From Timema cristinae (Eukaryota > Arthropoda > Insecta > Phasmatodea > Timematidae), in NCBI GenBank assembly GCA_039000515.1, contig JBCFYV010000898.1, positions 83,934 through 147,933 on the forward strand: a DNA stretch of 64,000 nt, in the 5' to 3' direction. Each line of letters starts with the position of its first letter. Position 1 is the first letter of the stretch. The notes beneath the pieces are model-generated. The model was not told the origin of the DNA. It searched no databases and saw nothing but the letters and a program-made list of their open reading frames with translations. Both the position numbers and the translations under genes were made by a program. This document shows, one piece after another, positions 33,240 through 44,292 of the stretch.

Positions 33240-34450
33240 AGAAAAAATCAGGTAGGCCGAGGATTGTACTGGCAAATAAAAAAATATAAAAAAGTAGGCC
33301 GGGTGCATAAAATAAATAAATTAAAAAAATATGCTTGATTTCATGCATAAAAAATATGAAAAATAATCTCAAATCTTTGAAAAACGGTATGTGAGTGGAA
33401 CTGTCTAGAGTGAAAGAAAAAAAAAAGATTATTCAGCCCGTCTAAATAATCACCTTTTAGTCGTGGCGAGTGCGTTTACAAGGACTCTGATACCCAAACG
33501 GCAACGTATTAAAATATTTTGAATCCCTTAAGTAGACTTGCCTCATAACATCTGTAAGCTAATCTAAAAAGTCGAACAATTCCTATAGCTATAAGTTTTC
33601 TGTTTTAATGTTTAACAATCCCAGGATATATATTTAGTTGATAGCGTATCTGTCCACGGAGTCAAGGGTATACCTTAGGAAATCTAGTTTATTAAACCTT
33701 AATTCCTTCCTGTAGATATGTAGACTCTAAATATACAATATAAGTTTTAATATTCAAGATAAGCTAATCGAATAAAGCACGAGTTTTTAATATATAATTG
33801 CGAGAGAGAGAGATAGAAATCTTTGCTGTGCACCGTACCAGATAAATAACTTATAGTTTACTTATTCATTAACGAGTGAGAAAGTTTCTTCGTGTAAATC
33901 TATAGCAGACAGCTATTATAAATACAAACACTAAGAAAGTTTGGATTTTAGGCACCCATAATAGTTATTGGGTTTTTTCAGCAAACCCAAGACTCGTGAT
34001 AGAGAAAATATAAGTATCATTCGTGTAGTAGTGCACACACACATACACACACAAATTCATTTTAATTATTATGATAGGCCCAACTTATATTCACATGAAT
34101 TTATTTCTTAAGCACTTTCATTCTGTGTCATATAATGAATAAAATTAGTAATTATGAACTTTTTTAGCATCTTGTGCTAGCACAGACATAGCCATATTTA
34201 ATTAATGGTATTATTACTACTCATACAATAATTTAAATACGCTAATGAGGTAGGAATAATGAAAGTATTTATGGGGAAGGGATAAGTGTACCAGCCTTTG
34301 TATGGAGGGAGAGTTGGAAATATCCTCAGTTTAATAGGACAGTGTTCGAACTCCAACCTCGTCAATGAACCATACCAGAGGGGTTATGCTGGAGATATCT
34401 CGCATTCGACTTTGAAGGTCACGTGATTGTAGGTCGAATGGTATTCAACT
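33240..34450. other. AT-rich interval, nothing supported
   Basis: No exon or bounded element was found left of the Harbinger terminus. Short GA and CA runs are present. Confidence 0.3.
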
Positions 34451-34507
34451 TTTGGTATGCCTGAACAACACAAAAGACGGCGTATGCGATCCGTGTACTC
34501 GGGCCAA
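34451..34507. repeat. Harbinger left terminal/subterminal inverted repeat
   Basis: It contains TTTGGTAT followed after 22 bp by CGTATGCGATCCG, GTGTACTCG. This matches the right end (60501-60556) in reverse orientation and is a likely transposase/Myb-protein binding site. Confidence 0.65.
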
Positions 34508-34565
34508 AGGTCGTCTGTTCCGCGACAAGTGAGAAGAATCAACTCGCTTACGAACCAATGAGAAA

Positions 34566-34809
34566 ATGGCCGATCACATAAATAATATGTTGATGTATTT
34601 TGCCTTGAGGGATTTAGAAGAGGCGCAGATTCAAGCAAACCGCCAATTTAGAGTCAGAAGACGACCAGAAAATGCATTTTATTTGGAAGACAATCAGTTT
34701 GTGAAACTTTTCAGATTAAACAAACGCCTCACAAACAATTTGATAGAATCATTGGAAGAGGTTATGGAGCAACCTTCTCGTTCATCTGCCCTCACAATAG
34801 AAACAAAGG
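34566..34809 (+). pseudogene. HARBI1-like transposase exon 1
   Basis: It starts at ATG 34566 and encodes the N-terminal segment typical of PIF/Harbinger nucleases (RPENAFYLEDNQFVKLFRL, then LTNNLIESLEE). It ends at AAG followed by GTAATAG. The phase joins exactly to exon 2 at 35198. No stop in this exon. Confidence 0.75.
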
Positions 34810-35197
34810 TAATAGTCATTAATATGAAACGTATCATTACTTTTGTATAACATTCTGATAATTTTACATACATTTATTCTAGGCCAATAGTGAACTAGTG
34901 TTTAAAAATATTTGCAACTGTTTTAGATTTATCCTTACAAGAGTAGACCTGACATTAATTATGTTTGTTATGTTGGGTTGGATGTATAGATACTTGCCTG
35001 CAAAATTGGTAAAAGAAATGGTATTTGAACTTGTATATGTGCTTGGGAGAAGTTTAGTAAACAACATTACAGCTCTAGTTAGCTTGTAAATAAGAGTAAT
35101 GATAGCCTACATGAACACATACCACTTCCAGGGATAGAATGCTATTAATGAGTTTTTTAAAAATTTGTATATTTAACAATTTATATATTTATTTAAG

Positions 35198-35391
35198 GTC
35201 CTTGCTGCACTGCGGTTTTTTGCTGGTGGTTCATACCAGACTTCAGTTGGCCAAGACAGTAATTTGTGCATCCATAAGTCTTCTCTGAGCAGAGCTATCA
35301 CAGAAGGTAGTAATGCTACTAACACGCATTTATTTGATCACTGGGTTTGATTTGATCTAACGCCTGCATCGCTTGCCACTTTGAGACAAGG
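35198..35391 (+). pseudogene. HARBI1-like transposase exon 2
   Basis: Preceded by a TTTAAG acceptor, it encodes VLAALRFFAGGSYQ and the QDSNLCIHKSSLSRAI helix-turn-helix-like block that leads into the catalytic core. An in-frame TGA follows HWV near 35348. It ends at CAAGG followed by GTAAGA, in the correct phase for exon 3. Confidence 0.75.
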
Positions 35392-35851
35392 GTAAGACTA
35401 GTCCCTATACATTACATTTTTTTCCACCGCATTTCACTACCCACTCAAGCTTATGCTAATATAGTAGGAATGGAAAAGGTAATTTTTTTGTAAATTTACC
35501 CACATTTGCATGGAGGTAGAGACTAAGCTAAAAGAGTTTAAGATTTAGACCATGTTCCCATCAGTGCAGGTAAATTTTCATCTGAGGCAAATGGTGTGTT
35601 ACCAAGATTAGTCTTAACTAGTTTAATGTAATAACATGATTTGCAAAATTATTAAAAAGTGTTATTATTTATCTAAAAAAATTTTTACATCACTGCACAG
35701 TTTTCAAATAAATTATAAAGTAAACCGGCTTGGCATTAATAAAGTGTTGTTAATTTAATAAACACATAGATAGCTGTTAAAGCGTAGAACATAAGAAAAG
35801 TGAATCCTTAATGTAACATATTCATTTATTTCAATGAAAAACTAACGTGCT

Positions 35852-36075
35852 TGTCGTGTTGAGCTCGACTGCTGAGGACGGGGAGATTGAGGTTCGAATC
35901 TCGGTCGGGTGAACTGGGGGAGGGGATCCCATAATGGTTTTCCACTCTTCCTCCACGCATATGCGGGTTAACTTCCTCTAATTCAACCTTCCTAATTCCT
36001 AATCCATTAGAGTATTTAGTACTTAAAGCGTATAACCCGAACGGGTAGTGAGACGTGGTGCTAAATATTATTATT
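35852..36075 (+). mobile_element. tRNA-derived SINE inside transposase intron 2
   Basis: Head 'gttgagctcgactgctgagg', box B GAGGTTCGAATCTCGG, body 'ttttccactcttcctccacg', tail 'gcgtataacccgaacgggta...gacgtggtgcta' plus ATT repeats. It is the best-preserved copy of the local family. Confidence 0.8.
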
Positions 36076-36278
36076 ATTCAATGAAAAATTAAGTGTGTGT
36101 ACACACTGTTTACAGTGAAAGGTATCAGTCTTAACATAACATAATACACTTTGGCCCTATCCTATAACTTATAAGCTGTGCCATAGTTAAACCATGCAAG
36201 GTAAGCTTACCTTTCAAGGTAAATGAAGGGTACACTATATGTATAATATAAATCTAACTACATAAATATGTGTTTTAG

Positions 36279-36424
36279 GTTTTATGAAATGTTCGAGTTC
36301 TTAGGAATTATTGATGCTATTGACTACACAGGTGGCAATAGTAGCACCTCCAACAGAAGATGGCAGATACAGAGAGAAGGATTACTTCAACCACAAAAAA
36401 TATCATTCTATAAATGTGCAGCTG
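36279..36424 (+). pseudogene. HARBI1-like transposase exon 3 (first catalytic Asp)
   Basis: A TTTTAG acceptor precedes FYEMFEFLGIIDAIDYT, whose AID aspartate is the first catalytic residue. Right after this the frame changes: VAIVAPP and YFNHKKYHSINVQL, expected next in the family, are encoded in another frame, so a small indel lies near 36328-36333. It ends at GCTG followed by GTATGT. Confidence 0.8.
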
Positions 36425-37065
36425 GTATGTGTAATTCGTTTTTTTTTTTTCTATTCATTTTGATCCAAAATTATTTTGGGCTATCCACAGTAAAATAATA
36501 CACAAAGGCTGAGGTAGTTTTGATTTCAAGATAAATTGACCAACTCATATCTGTGTGGAGGGAAAGTGGGAAACAAATTCTTGGGAGAAAATACTCTCAA
36601 TACATCTAGAAGATTCAAACCCTGACCTTTCTGCCACTAGCAAATCAAACAAGACTAGAATGTTCACATACCACCAATATAAATGGATAAAAGTTAACAT
36701 TACTTGCCTCTCTTTGAAGTCTGTGTAGCCAATATTATAGAAAATACGTTTGAACAAAATTAATTTGTTTGCCCCACTTGTTTCATGTATATTGTGATTA
36801 TATCTGAATAAAAAAAACGAGAATTACAGAAATAATATTACATTTTTGTACATAATGTATCAATTTTAATTCACACTTAAATAATGATATACTCTAGCTA
36901 GTGATCTTGTTTAGTTTACATTGGTATCTTAAAATGTTTATAAAGAAGTGTTCACTGACAAAGAGGTTGAGGAAGAAAGAGGTTAAATCTGACATTATTT
37001 GAAGTAGTGAAAGTTAAAACTCCCTATTTGTGGCAGAATAGTTGAGGTTAAACTTATTAACAATT

Positions 37066-37545
37066 GTAAGGCCTGCTTCGGTGGCCGCATGGTCTAAGGT
37101 ATCACTCTCACAGTATCACAGTAGACTCCTGATGATGGGGAGCTCAAATCTTGGTCGGATGTACCGAGTTCCCCCCCCCCCTCCCTCCCTCCCATTTTCC
37201 CAATCGTTTATTATTATTATTATTAACACCGCGTCTTACTACCCGTTCCGGTTGTACACACTTACGCTAATGTGTAATGGTAGGGTGATTATAAGATGAA
37301 ATGGACGACCTACAGTTTAATGTGGAATCCGAACCACGGTGGAGGCCTGGCATTCCCCACATATTCACAAGTTGTGATTAATACACGTCTTGTCAGAGGT
37401 GAAGCATTTTTTACACTCTAACTCCAAGTAATTGTGGGTACACTTCCTCTAAATATAACCTTCCTCATCCCTAAAACTATAGTGGCATAATTAGTGCACA
37501 AGCCTAATACCCAAACAGGTAGTAAGACACAGTTTCTTCTGGGAC
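37066..37545. mobile_element. Nested SINEs in transposase intron 3
   Basis: A plus-strand SINE head ('gcctgcttcggtggccgcat...ggggagctcaaatcttgg') at about 37068-37196 is interrupted by a minus-strand copy of the second body type (37205-37412). The first SINE resumes with 'acttcctctaaatataacc' and its tail near 37440-37545. A C/T-rich run near 37170-37200 marks the junction. Confidence 0.65.
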
Positions 37546-37912
37546 ATCCCCCTAAAGCTCTAGCAGCGGCTGGCTATCAAAGACCTAACCTAGTTTTGTG
37601 TTAGCAACGTTGCCTACTTGGTGAATTCTAAACTATTTTGCAAAGTCGGTTTCATCCTAACTTGCTGTACCTAAGTATCCCAAGTACTTTCACACTTAGT
37701 GTGATATGCAAGAACGTTAGTGAATGCTTAGTGGACTGGTAGTGTGGTCCCCAATAGAATGAACCTGAAATAGAAAGGGTTGTAATAAGGTAGACTGAAT
37801 TGAACTAGCACAAAACAGGGATAGGTGGTATACTTTTTGTAAGTGCTGCAATGAACTTTCATGTTCCTAATGCCTTAGATTAAGTATCATTAATGTATAG
37901 TTTTTATTTTAG

Positions 37913-38060
37913 GTCTGTGATTCAGCCATGCGCATATTAAATGTTAATTCGCGCTATCCAGGGCGAACTCACGATGCATTTATATATGCCAACTCAAATG
38001 TGCGAGCTGGGCTTGTGGAATTGGCTACACATCAGGCAAACCAAAATGTTTGGCTTTTAA
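37913..38060 (+). pseudogene. HARBI1-like transposase exon 4
   Basis: A TTTTAG acceptor leads into VCDSAMRILNVNSRYPGRTHD, a hallmark block of Harbinger nucleases, then an FIYANSNVR block. It ends in TTAA followed by GTAAGTG and joins in phase to exon 5. Open across its length. Confidence 0.85.
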
Positions 38061-38226
38061 GTAAGTGTTTGCAAATACATTTAAAAAATCCTCAAAGAAA
38101 TATTATGTTACTATTTTTAATTTTGTGTGTCTGTTAAATATAAACACAATTTCTAGAATTATGAATCATAGTTGTTGTTAATATTTGTGCTACCATTTGA
38201 TAGATTTTTATTTTATTTTAACTTAG

Positions 38227-38520
38227 GTGATAGTGGCTATCCCCTGGAGCCTTGGCTGATGACTCCAATTGAAGGCTAAACAAATGCAGGTTCACCAGAA
38301 TCACTTTACAACAGCACCCATAGTTCTACAAGAAACGTTATAGAACATTGCAATGGACTTCTTAAGGGCAGGTTTCGTTGTTTACTAAAGCAGCAAGTGC
38401 TACATTATTCTCCAGAAAAAGCATCAAGCATCATAAATGCTTGTGCTGTACTGCATAACATGTGTATAAAAGAAGATCTACCACTATATGATGAGATACC
38501 ACTAAACAATCAGTTGTAAA
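38227..38520 (+). pseudogene. HARBI1-like transposase exon 5 (second Asp and Glu)
   Basis: After an ACTTAG acceptor it encodes DSGYPLEPWLMTP (second catalytic Asp), then RNVIEHCNGLLKGRFRCL (catalytic Glu) and a SIINACAVLHNMC block. The gene's natural stop is near 38518. A TAA interrupts after TPIEG near 38278. All three catalytic acids are still readable, so decay is modest. Confidence 0.85.
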
Positions 38521-38699
38521 TGGACATGAACAAGAACCAACATCCAGAAAGATTAGGGGATTTGTTGGCAGGTGGTCGTTAGAGTATGTAATCGCTTATT
38601 GGGAACTCGTTTTACTATTAACAAATGCAATTTGTGCCATATTTTACCTCTTAATACCATTATTTTCGAGGTTTAATAAATACCAATGAATAGATAGAA

Positions 38700-39095
38700 T
38701 TGCTAGTAATGAATGGGTCATGGAGTGCTGTTTGAAAGGGAATATAATAGGTCAATGTGAAGAGGCATCTTATGTTGGTTTGGGCATTTTGAGAGGTTGA
38801 GTGTAGATCAAGTGATGAAACTATTATATGATGAGAGAGAGAGAGAGAGTGTGTATCAAAAGGAAGGGGTAGACCATGTAAGAGGAGGCTAACTGTTGTA
38901 AACAAGTGTGTGAAAAAGAGAAGAATTAAGAGTTTTAAGAATAAAATAGCATGTATGACTGTGTATGAGTGTTGTTGAAGTGAGGGGGTATGCAAGGATA
39001 GGAAAGTGTGGAGAGAGATAGTGAGGATGGATTAAGTTTGGATTTATTTGTTTTTGAGCTATATGCAGTTTCTGCTTACAGTGTGATTAATACAA
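38700..39095 (+). pseudogene. LINE ORF2 C-terminus and 3' UTR fragment
   Basis: The plus strand reads WFGHFERLS-like, then GRGRPRKRW-like and FKNKIACMTVYE-like segments, the end of many arthropod LINE ORF2 proteins, with frameshifts. The 3' part ('gttttaagaataaaatagca...gagctatatgcagtttct') recurs at 62.1-62.3 kb. Confidence 0.55.
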
Positions 39096-39099
39096 ACAC

Positions 39100-39590
39100 G
39101 ATTAAAAAAAAGCCAATCTTTTTTTAGTATTTTAACTGCTACATATTTCGGCAGCTAAAAAAAGTGTAAATAGATTAAATGCATTTACCAAGTTTATGTT
39201 AAAAGTTTGAAGATAGGCCTAAAATACTTATTCAAACATTTGACCAGAGTGTAAATAGAGTGAAATCATATTTCAAGTTTGTTATTTTGTTAAAAATTGA
39301 ATGATAGGCAATATATTTTGGCAGTTAATAAAAGTGTAAATATGGTACATAAAATGTTTTTCCTCAGGTTTGTTGTGTTCCAAAAGTTTGACAGGCCTAA
39401 ATAGGTTGTAATTTGTTTTGCATTTCATACTTTTACCTTAAGATAATGTATTATGAGTGTTGCAATGCAATAATTTTAATAAATAAAATATTTGGTGTTA
39501 GTAAAAAATACTCCCATGGTGTGAACCTGACATCACATTTAAATACATTTCATTCCAATCACTAGTGTTATATACATCCCATTAATTGAT
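39100..39590. other. Non-coding stretch with faint internal repetition
   Basis: Three imperfect repeats of 'aagtgtaaatagngt...aagtttgtt...aaaagtttga' lie about 100 bp apart at 39160-39390. Nothing else seen. Confidence 0.4.
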
Positions 39591-39593
39591 TTT

Positions 39594-39695
39594 AAATGTG
39601 TATTAATACACTTCTTGTTATAGGCGAAGGAAGGGTTTGGCAATCAGATAAATCAGTGCCGGGAGCAAGAATTGAACTCCAGACTTCAAATATGC
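39594..39695 (-). mobile_element. SINE fragment, second body type
   Basis: On the minus strand it holds a box-B-like TTCAATTC and 'cccggcactgatttatctga' and 'cccttccttcgcct', matching the SINE at 18.66-18.75 kb. Confidence 0.55.
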
Positions 39696-39977
39696 TGAAG
39701 CTTTGTAATTTTTCAGAGCCAATTTTTTTAAAAGTCAATTCGAAGCTGATACTTGTTTCCAAGCGAAACCAAAGTTTTGCACAACCCTTCTTAGATATTT
39801 TTTTTATTGAGAGAAAAAAATAATTATTTACAACAAAAATATTTTGAATTTCTTTTAATAAGATTCAAGGAATACTAATGGCAAACATTAAAAAAAATAA
39901 TCACAAATTAAGAAAAAACATTTAAAAATAAGAAAAGTAAATAACAAATTAAGATCAACAAGTAAAGGCCCACGATA

Positions 39978-40246
39978 TTATTTAGAAGCTTTTGAAGCCA
40001 ATATCTTTATTGCACCAACTAAATGTTTCCCAATGTCAATCATTTCACCAAACAAATGATTTGTTTCTTTTTGTATCATCTTCTTTACTTCATGTTTTTT
40101 TTTTCTCAAACTGCATCTGTTCATTTTTCAGGCAGAGCTCTTTTTTTTAAATCTCAAATTGACAAGTTGAATGTGATTCATTTTTCTTGCCATTTTTTCA
40201 CTTTTATTTAGATTTTGCTCTCTAAGTCTGGGTCGTTTGACTGAAC
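39978..40246 (-). pseudogene. Harbinger Myb/SANT-like gene, exon 5
   Basis: It follows a TTTTTACAG acceptor and encodes VKRPRLREQN and then, one frame over, a lysine/glutamate-rich coiled-coil tail (KNEQMQFEKKKHEVKKMI, then GEMIDIGKHL). The stop is at 39978-39980. The frame changes at an A8 run near 40141-40148, where one base appears to be missing. C-terminal coiled coils are usual in these accessory proteins. Confidence 0.65.
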
Positions 40247-40349
40247 CTGTAAAAAGTGTGCCAAAAGTATTAGAAATCATAAAAAAAATGTAATTACATT
40301 TAACATGAGCCAATTATCTAAACTGAAAACAATAATGCACCAGTGGCCA

Positions 40350-40560
40350 AAAATTGGTCCAAGGAGTCATTCTCGCAATAGACTTAACTGCCAATGAAGA
40401 GATCAGAGTTCGAATCTCATTCAAGTGTAAAAGGGTTTTTCTTAAATTATTTCCCCACTCTCCCTCAACACATATGTACAAACGTTTCCTCTAAATTATA
40501 ACATTCAAATTCCTAATGCATTAGTTATAATGTGCGTATTGCTCATATATGTATGCACAC
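40350..40560 (+). mobile_element. tRNA-derived SINE copy
   Basis: Box B CAGAGTTCGAATCTCA, then 'ccccactctccctcaacaca' and 'gtttcctctaaattataac', with a degraded tail. Divergence is higher than in the 35.85-kb copy. Confidence 0.6.
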
Positions 40561-41119
40561 AAAAATATATTTTAAAGACTACCAAGGACACTTTGCTATA
40601 GTATTTTATAATTATGTGATAAAAAAAACTTAGGGAGGTTGATAAGATCTATTCAAGAGCACATATAAAAAGTCATATTTCTCAAGAATATAAAATGTTC
40701 ATACAAAATTTCCCCAAAGATCATAGCAAACAAAATAAAACACTGAACAATTATGGAGGCCCGAACCCGGAAGTATTAAGGCTGATAGTATTGTAGTTGT
40801 CTGCTACTGTTAATAAAACAATTACCTGCTATATCAGAACTGGCACTCAAAATGCCAACACAATGTTTGAAATTCTCCTTGGCTCAAATTACCTGCTTTA
40901 ATTTTCCCCTAACCTTGTTTGCATGTTTGGAGATATTCTGCACTTCCGCTCCACTACTTTATTAGAAGCTGTGATTAGCACCTAGTAATTTTAAGTTTTT
41001 CATTGACAAACAAATACAATTTGGATTACTCAGATTAAATAAAATATAAATACAACCATAATTATCAGTTGATCTTATTTTTAAATCCCATAATTATAGG
41101 CATGTTGGATCAAACTTAC

Positions 41120-41270
41120 TTTTTTTGTGTGTTTTAGTTTGAGGTACTTTAATGTTTCTGATTGGCAATCCTGTAGTCTCAGTTTCAAGTAAAGGCCTGC
41201 TTGAATATGCTTGGGTTTGTAGAATAATATTTTGGTTATCGGTTTCTTCTGTGTTCTCTATTAGTGGAAT
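41120..41270 (-). pseudogene. Harbinger Myb/SANT-like gene, exon 4
   Basis: Acceptor TTTAG at 41271-41272. The exon reads open (IPLIENTEETDNQNI, then a proline-containing linker) and ends at AAA followed by GTAAGT. The phase agrees with exon 3 (donor CCG/GTACAG) and with exon 5. This is the low-complexity linker region of the protein. Confidence 0.6.
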
Positions 41271-41589
41271 CTAAACAATAAAAAAAACAATGTTTTGCAA
41301 TAACATTTATTAGTACTCTCCTAATGCATACACATTTTACATAGCCGCATGTTATAGCCTGAAGATTCGCAAAGATAAAATACCGCAAAACTTAAAAGAA
41401 AATAGGTATGTAATGCAGTTAGATAAATATAAATTTTTTTGCTGTCAAAACTTTGCTAAAATAGAATACTTTTGTCCAAATAGTTAAAATTGTCTTTTGA
41501 AGAAATACAATGTTTTAAAAAAAGGCAATGTGTTGTATCGTTTAAAAAAACTTGGACTATATATGTAAATAAAAATGTATTTACTGTAC

Positions 41590-41781
41590 CGGGTGATCCA
41601 AAACGACCACTGACTCGATGTTGGTATGTCCAAATGTTAGGTTAGGTCCTATTATTTGAAATACACGTTGCTGAAAATTGTTTAGTTCTTCTTCAACAGA
41701 AGTACCACCTCCATTATTTCCTAACTCTCGAGAAAGAGCAGCAGCCTTTCACTTCACATGGGTTTTAATATCTTGCCAAGT
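41590..41781 (-). pseudogene. Harbinger Myb/SANT-like gene, exon 3
   Basis: After GTTTAG the exon begins TWQDIKTHVK and continues KAAALSREL, GNNGGGTS and IIGPNLTFG. This is the second half of the Myb/SANT-like (trihelix) domain plus the GGG and IIG signatures seen in Harbinger accessory proteins. A TGA replaces a basic residue after HVK near 41750. Its first residues fit the end of exon 2, 18 kb away, which ends with a W(stop)RK segment in the right phase. Confidence 0.75.
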
Positions 41782-41817
41782 CTAAACAATGAGAATGGAA
41801 ATTATAAATGGTTAAAC

Positions 41818-41972
41818 GTAGGAAATAAAATCATTATAAAAATAGGAGTGTAAATTTAGTAGGAAATAAAATTATTATAAAAATAGAAGTGTAAATTTAG
41901 TAGGAAATAAAATTATTATAAAAATAGAAGTGTAAATTTAGTAGGAAATAAAATCATTATAAAGAGTAAATT
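41818..41972 (+). repeat. 41-bp tandem repeat, ~3.7 copies
   Basis: The unit 'taggaaataaaattattata' plus 'aaaatagaagtgtaaattta' and a final g is repeated with only single changes. It lies in the Myb-gene intron. Confidence 0.95.
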
Positions 41973-42417
41973 CAGAATCACTATCAAAACAACTATAAAA
42001 TGTCCTGATACAAATACGAATTAAAATAGCTACCTCTATAAGCAATGGGATTTTTAATGGGGTTTAAGACTCGATGCTATTGTTTTTAGAATACTTTTAC
42101 TAAAAATAGTTTCAGGATAAAAACCAGAGCCTAATAGAATAGGAATCTATAAGAATGTTTCAAAATAGTGTTCATAAACACAATATTTTAGTGCAACATA
42201 GGCTTATTTAAAGATCTCGGAATTTAATTAAAAATATGTAGATGCTTGAAAGGTTATGTTTTGTTTGATTAGGATAGTTTATAATAATAAAAATGTTAAC
42301 TAATATTGCCTAGTAAAATACTTTTGATGCCATGTTGTGACATTCTTTTAAATAAGGTATTAATAGTATCATCATTGGAAATTTGCTTTTGTTGTTGTGT
42401 TTATAGATGGTTAGTGA

Positions 42418-42467
42418 TATTAAAGCGTATAACCCGAACGGGTAGAAAGACATGGTGCTAAAAAAAA
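42418..42467 (+). mobile_element. Isolated SINE tail
   Basis: 'aaagcgtataacccgaacgg' with 'gacatggtgcta' and an A run: only the 3' end of the local SINE family. Confidence 0.6.
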
Positions 42468-42596
42468 TATATTAATTTTATCATTATTTGAAATCAAATT
42501 AAAGCATCTCATCCTGAGTGCACACTGTATCCCTTAGTACTTCAAACAGCTGGGGTTGTAATATAAATAAAATGTGCTTAGCATGTTTTGCTATTA

Positions 42597-43221
42597 TACA
42601 GGTTAAGACTTCGAAAAAATCTAAGGTCAATAAAGAGGTAAAAGGATAGTATAATAAAGAAAATAAAAAATTAAAAGTAATTAACAAGTTAAAATTATAA
42701 ATATTTAATATTGGCCAATGTTTAGTCGGCTTCTAAATTGCTGACACTTGCCCGAGGAGTAACGGGACTCAAATCAAGTTAAAGACTTCATATCTCTATT
42801 TAAACATTGAACTTTATTAATAGCTTGTTACGTTTTAAGCCTTATGTTATATTAATTATATTTCCTATAATACAATACTTTCACTTGGTTACTCCATTAA
42901 AATTTGCCATCTTAATGTTTAAATTTTAATTGTATTGTTCCTCAATTCATTTTTGTTATTAATTATTTTAATGTTTTCATGTATTTATCCTTCTAATTGA
43001 TGGTCACCATTTGACTTGATAACGTTATGTCACGATTATTTTTAATCATATTATTTCTATCTCATATATTTTAATGTTATCGAAAGCGCTGCTTGAATTT
43101 TTATCAATATTAAATATTTATAATTTTAACTTGTTAATTACTTTTAATTTTTTATTTTCTTTATTATACTATCCTTTTACCTCTTTATTGACCTTAGATT
43201 TTTTCGAAGTCTTAACCTGTA
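42597..43221. repeat. Perfect 117-bp inverted repeat with 391-bp spacer
   Basis: The arm at 42597-42713 is the exact reverse complement of 43105-43221 as far as I can read. Outer ends are TACAGGTTAAGAC. No transposase inside and no obvious flanking duplication. It could be a foldback element or MITE inserted in the intron between Harbinger Myb exons 2 and 3. Confidence 0.9.
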
Positions 43222-43558
43222 TTATAACTGCTCCTTACCTTTTTTTTTAAAAAAAAGTTTAGAATGTTTTCTAAAATGATGTTTTGCTATTGTAAATCAT
43301 ATTTGCTTTCGCTTTAATAATGTGTTTCTTTGGTTGGTCACTAAACTGTTATTTACTATAAACACATTTTAAAATCTTAATTTCACCAAGTATCTAAATT
43401 ATTCATCAGGATTTTAAATGTTGGCCTACTTTAAAAAGTTTCGATTTAATTTTATGTGCATATTGGATATGGGACATAATAGCTTGTTATTAAGAAAAAA
43501 TATTTGACAAAATAACACTACTTAGTTGCATTATTAATTAAATAAGACACATAAAAAC
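43222..43558. other. Intronic stretch left of the Polinton
   Basis: No feature recognised. It is part of the Harbinger Myb-gene intron. Confidence 0.4.
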
Positions 43559-43564
43559 TACTGA
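43559..43564 (+). repeat. Polinton target-site duplication, left copy
   Basis: TACTGA directly precedes the AG terminus. The same six bases follow the right terminus at 59266-59271. Six-base duplications are characteristic of Polinton/Maverick integration. Confidence 0.95.
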
Positions 43565-44292
43565 AGTAGTAAGTGCCTAGCTTTGTTCAGTTTTACGTCA
43601 CTGTTATTAAAATAATATTGACTGCGTCTGTGAGTGACGCCAGGCTTTAGTGACGTCAGTGAGTGAGGTCAGCCTGTGTGTGTGTGTATGGTGACGTTCG
43701 GACGTCACATTAGATTTGGGTCGCTAATTATTCTAAAATATGGTGACGTTTTATTGGGTCATCCCTGCCATGTTTTATTGAGTAAGGTCAGCCCTGACGT
43801 CAGCCTGTTGGACGTGTCGGTAGGTATGCTATAGTATTGTGACGTCATCCTGATTGTTGTATTGACTGCAGGTCGCTAATTATTCAAAATATGGTGACGT
43901 TTTATTGGGTCATCCCTGCCATGTTTTATTGAGTAAGGTCAGCCTGTTGGACGTGTAGGTAGGTATGCTATAGTATTGTGACGTCATCCTGATTGATGTA
44001 TTGACTGTTGGTCAGCCTGTGACTATGACGTTTCAAATAGTGTGGTCGCGACTGACGTCGGTTCTGGACGCCCCGTAGCTGTGGATTTTTTTTTACGTCA
44101 CTTATAATATGACTGACGTCGAGGTAGCTATGCTAGAGATATAGTGATAGTATTGTGACGTCATCCTGTGTGACGTTTCAATTAGTTTGTCAGCGGCATT
44201 TCTATCGTGGACAAGTTTTTCAAGTGTATACGAATTGTAATTTGTTTTAAATTTTTAGTTATTTATATATCAAATAATTGATAGATTTGAAC
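43565..44292 (+). repeat. Polinton left terminal inverted repeat (728 bp)
   Basis: It aligns with the right repeat from AGTAGTAAGTGCC to 'tcaaataattgatagatttg'. It is longer than the right arm because of an internal ~140-150-bp duplication. It contains five TGACGTCA palindromes (43651, 43795, 43840, 43979, 44156) and many GACGT half sites. Confidence 0.93.
43719..44010 (+). repeat. Tandem duplication within the left TIR
   Basis: Two units start 'gtcgctaattattc' (43719 and 43872) and end 'gatt-tgtattgactg'. They differ by a few substitutions and an extra 'ctgacgtcagcc'-like insert in the first. The right TIR has a single unit. Confidence 0.88.

Noticed and set aside
34384..34638. 84-codon minus-strand frame over the Harbinger left end
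   Set aside because: It crosses the transposon terminus and transposase exon 1 in antisense, with no family motif.
38660..38995. 111-codon minus-strand frame
   Set aside because: It is the antisense of a LINE ORF2 end readable on the plus strand.
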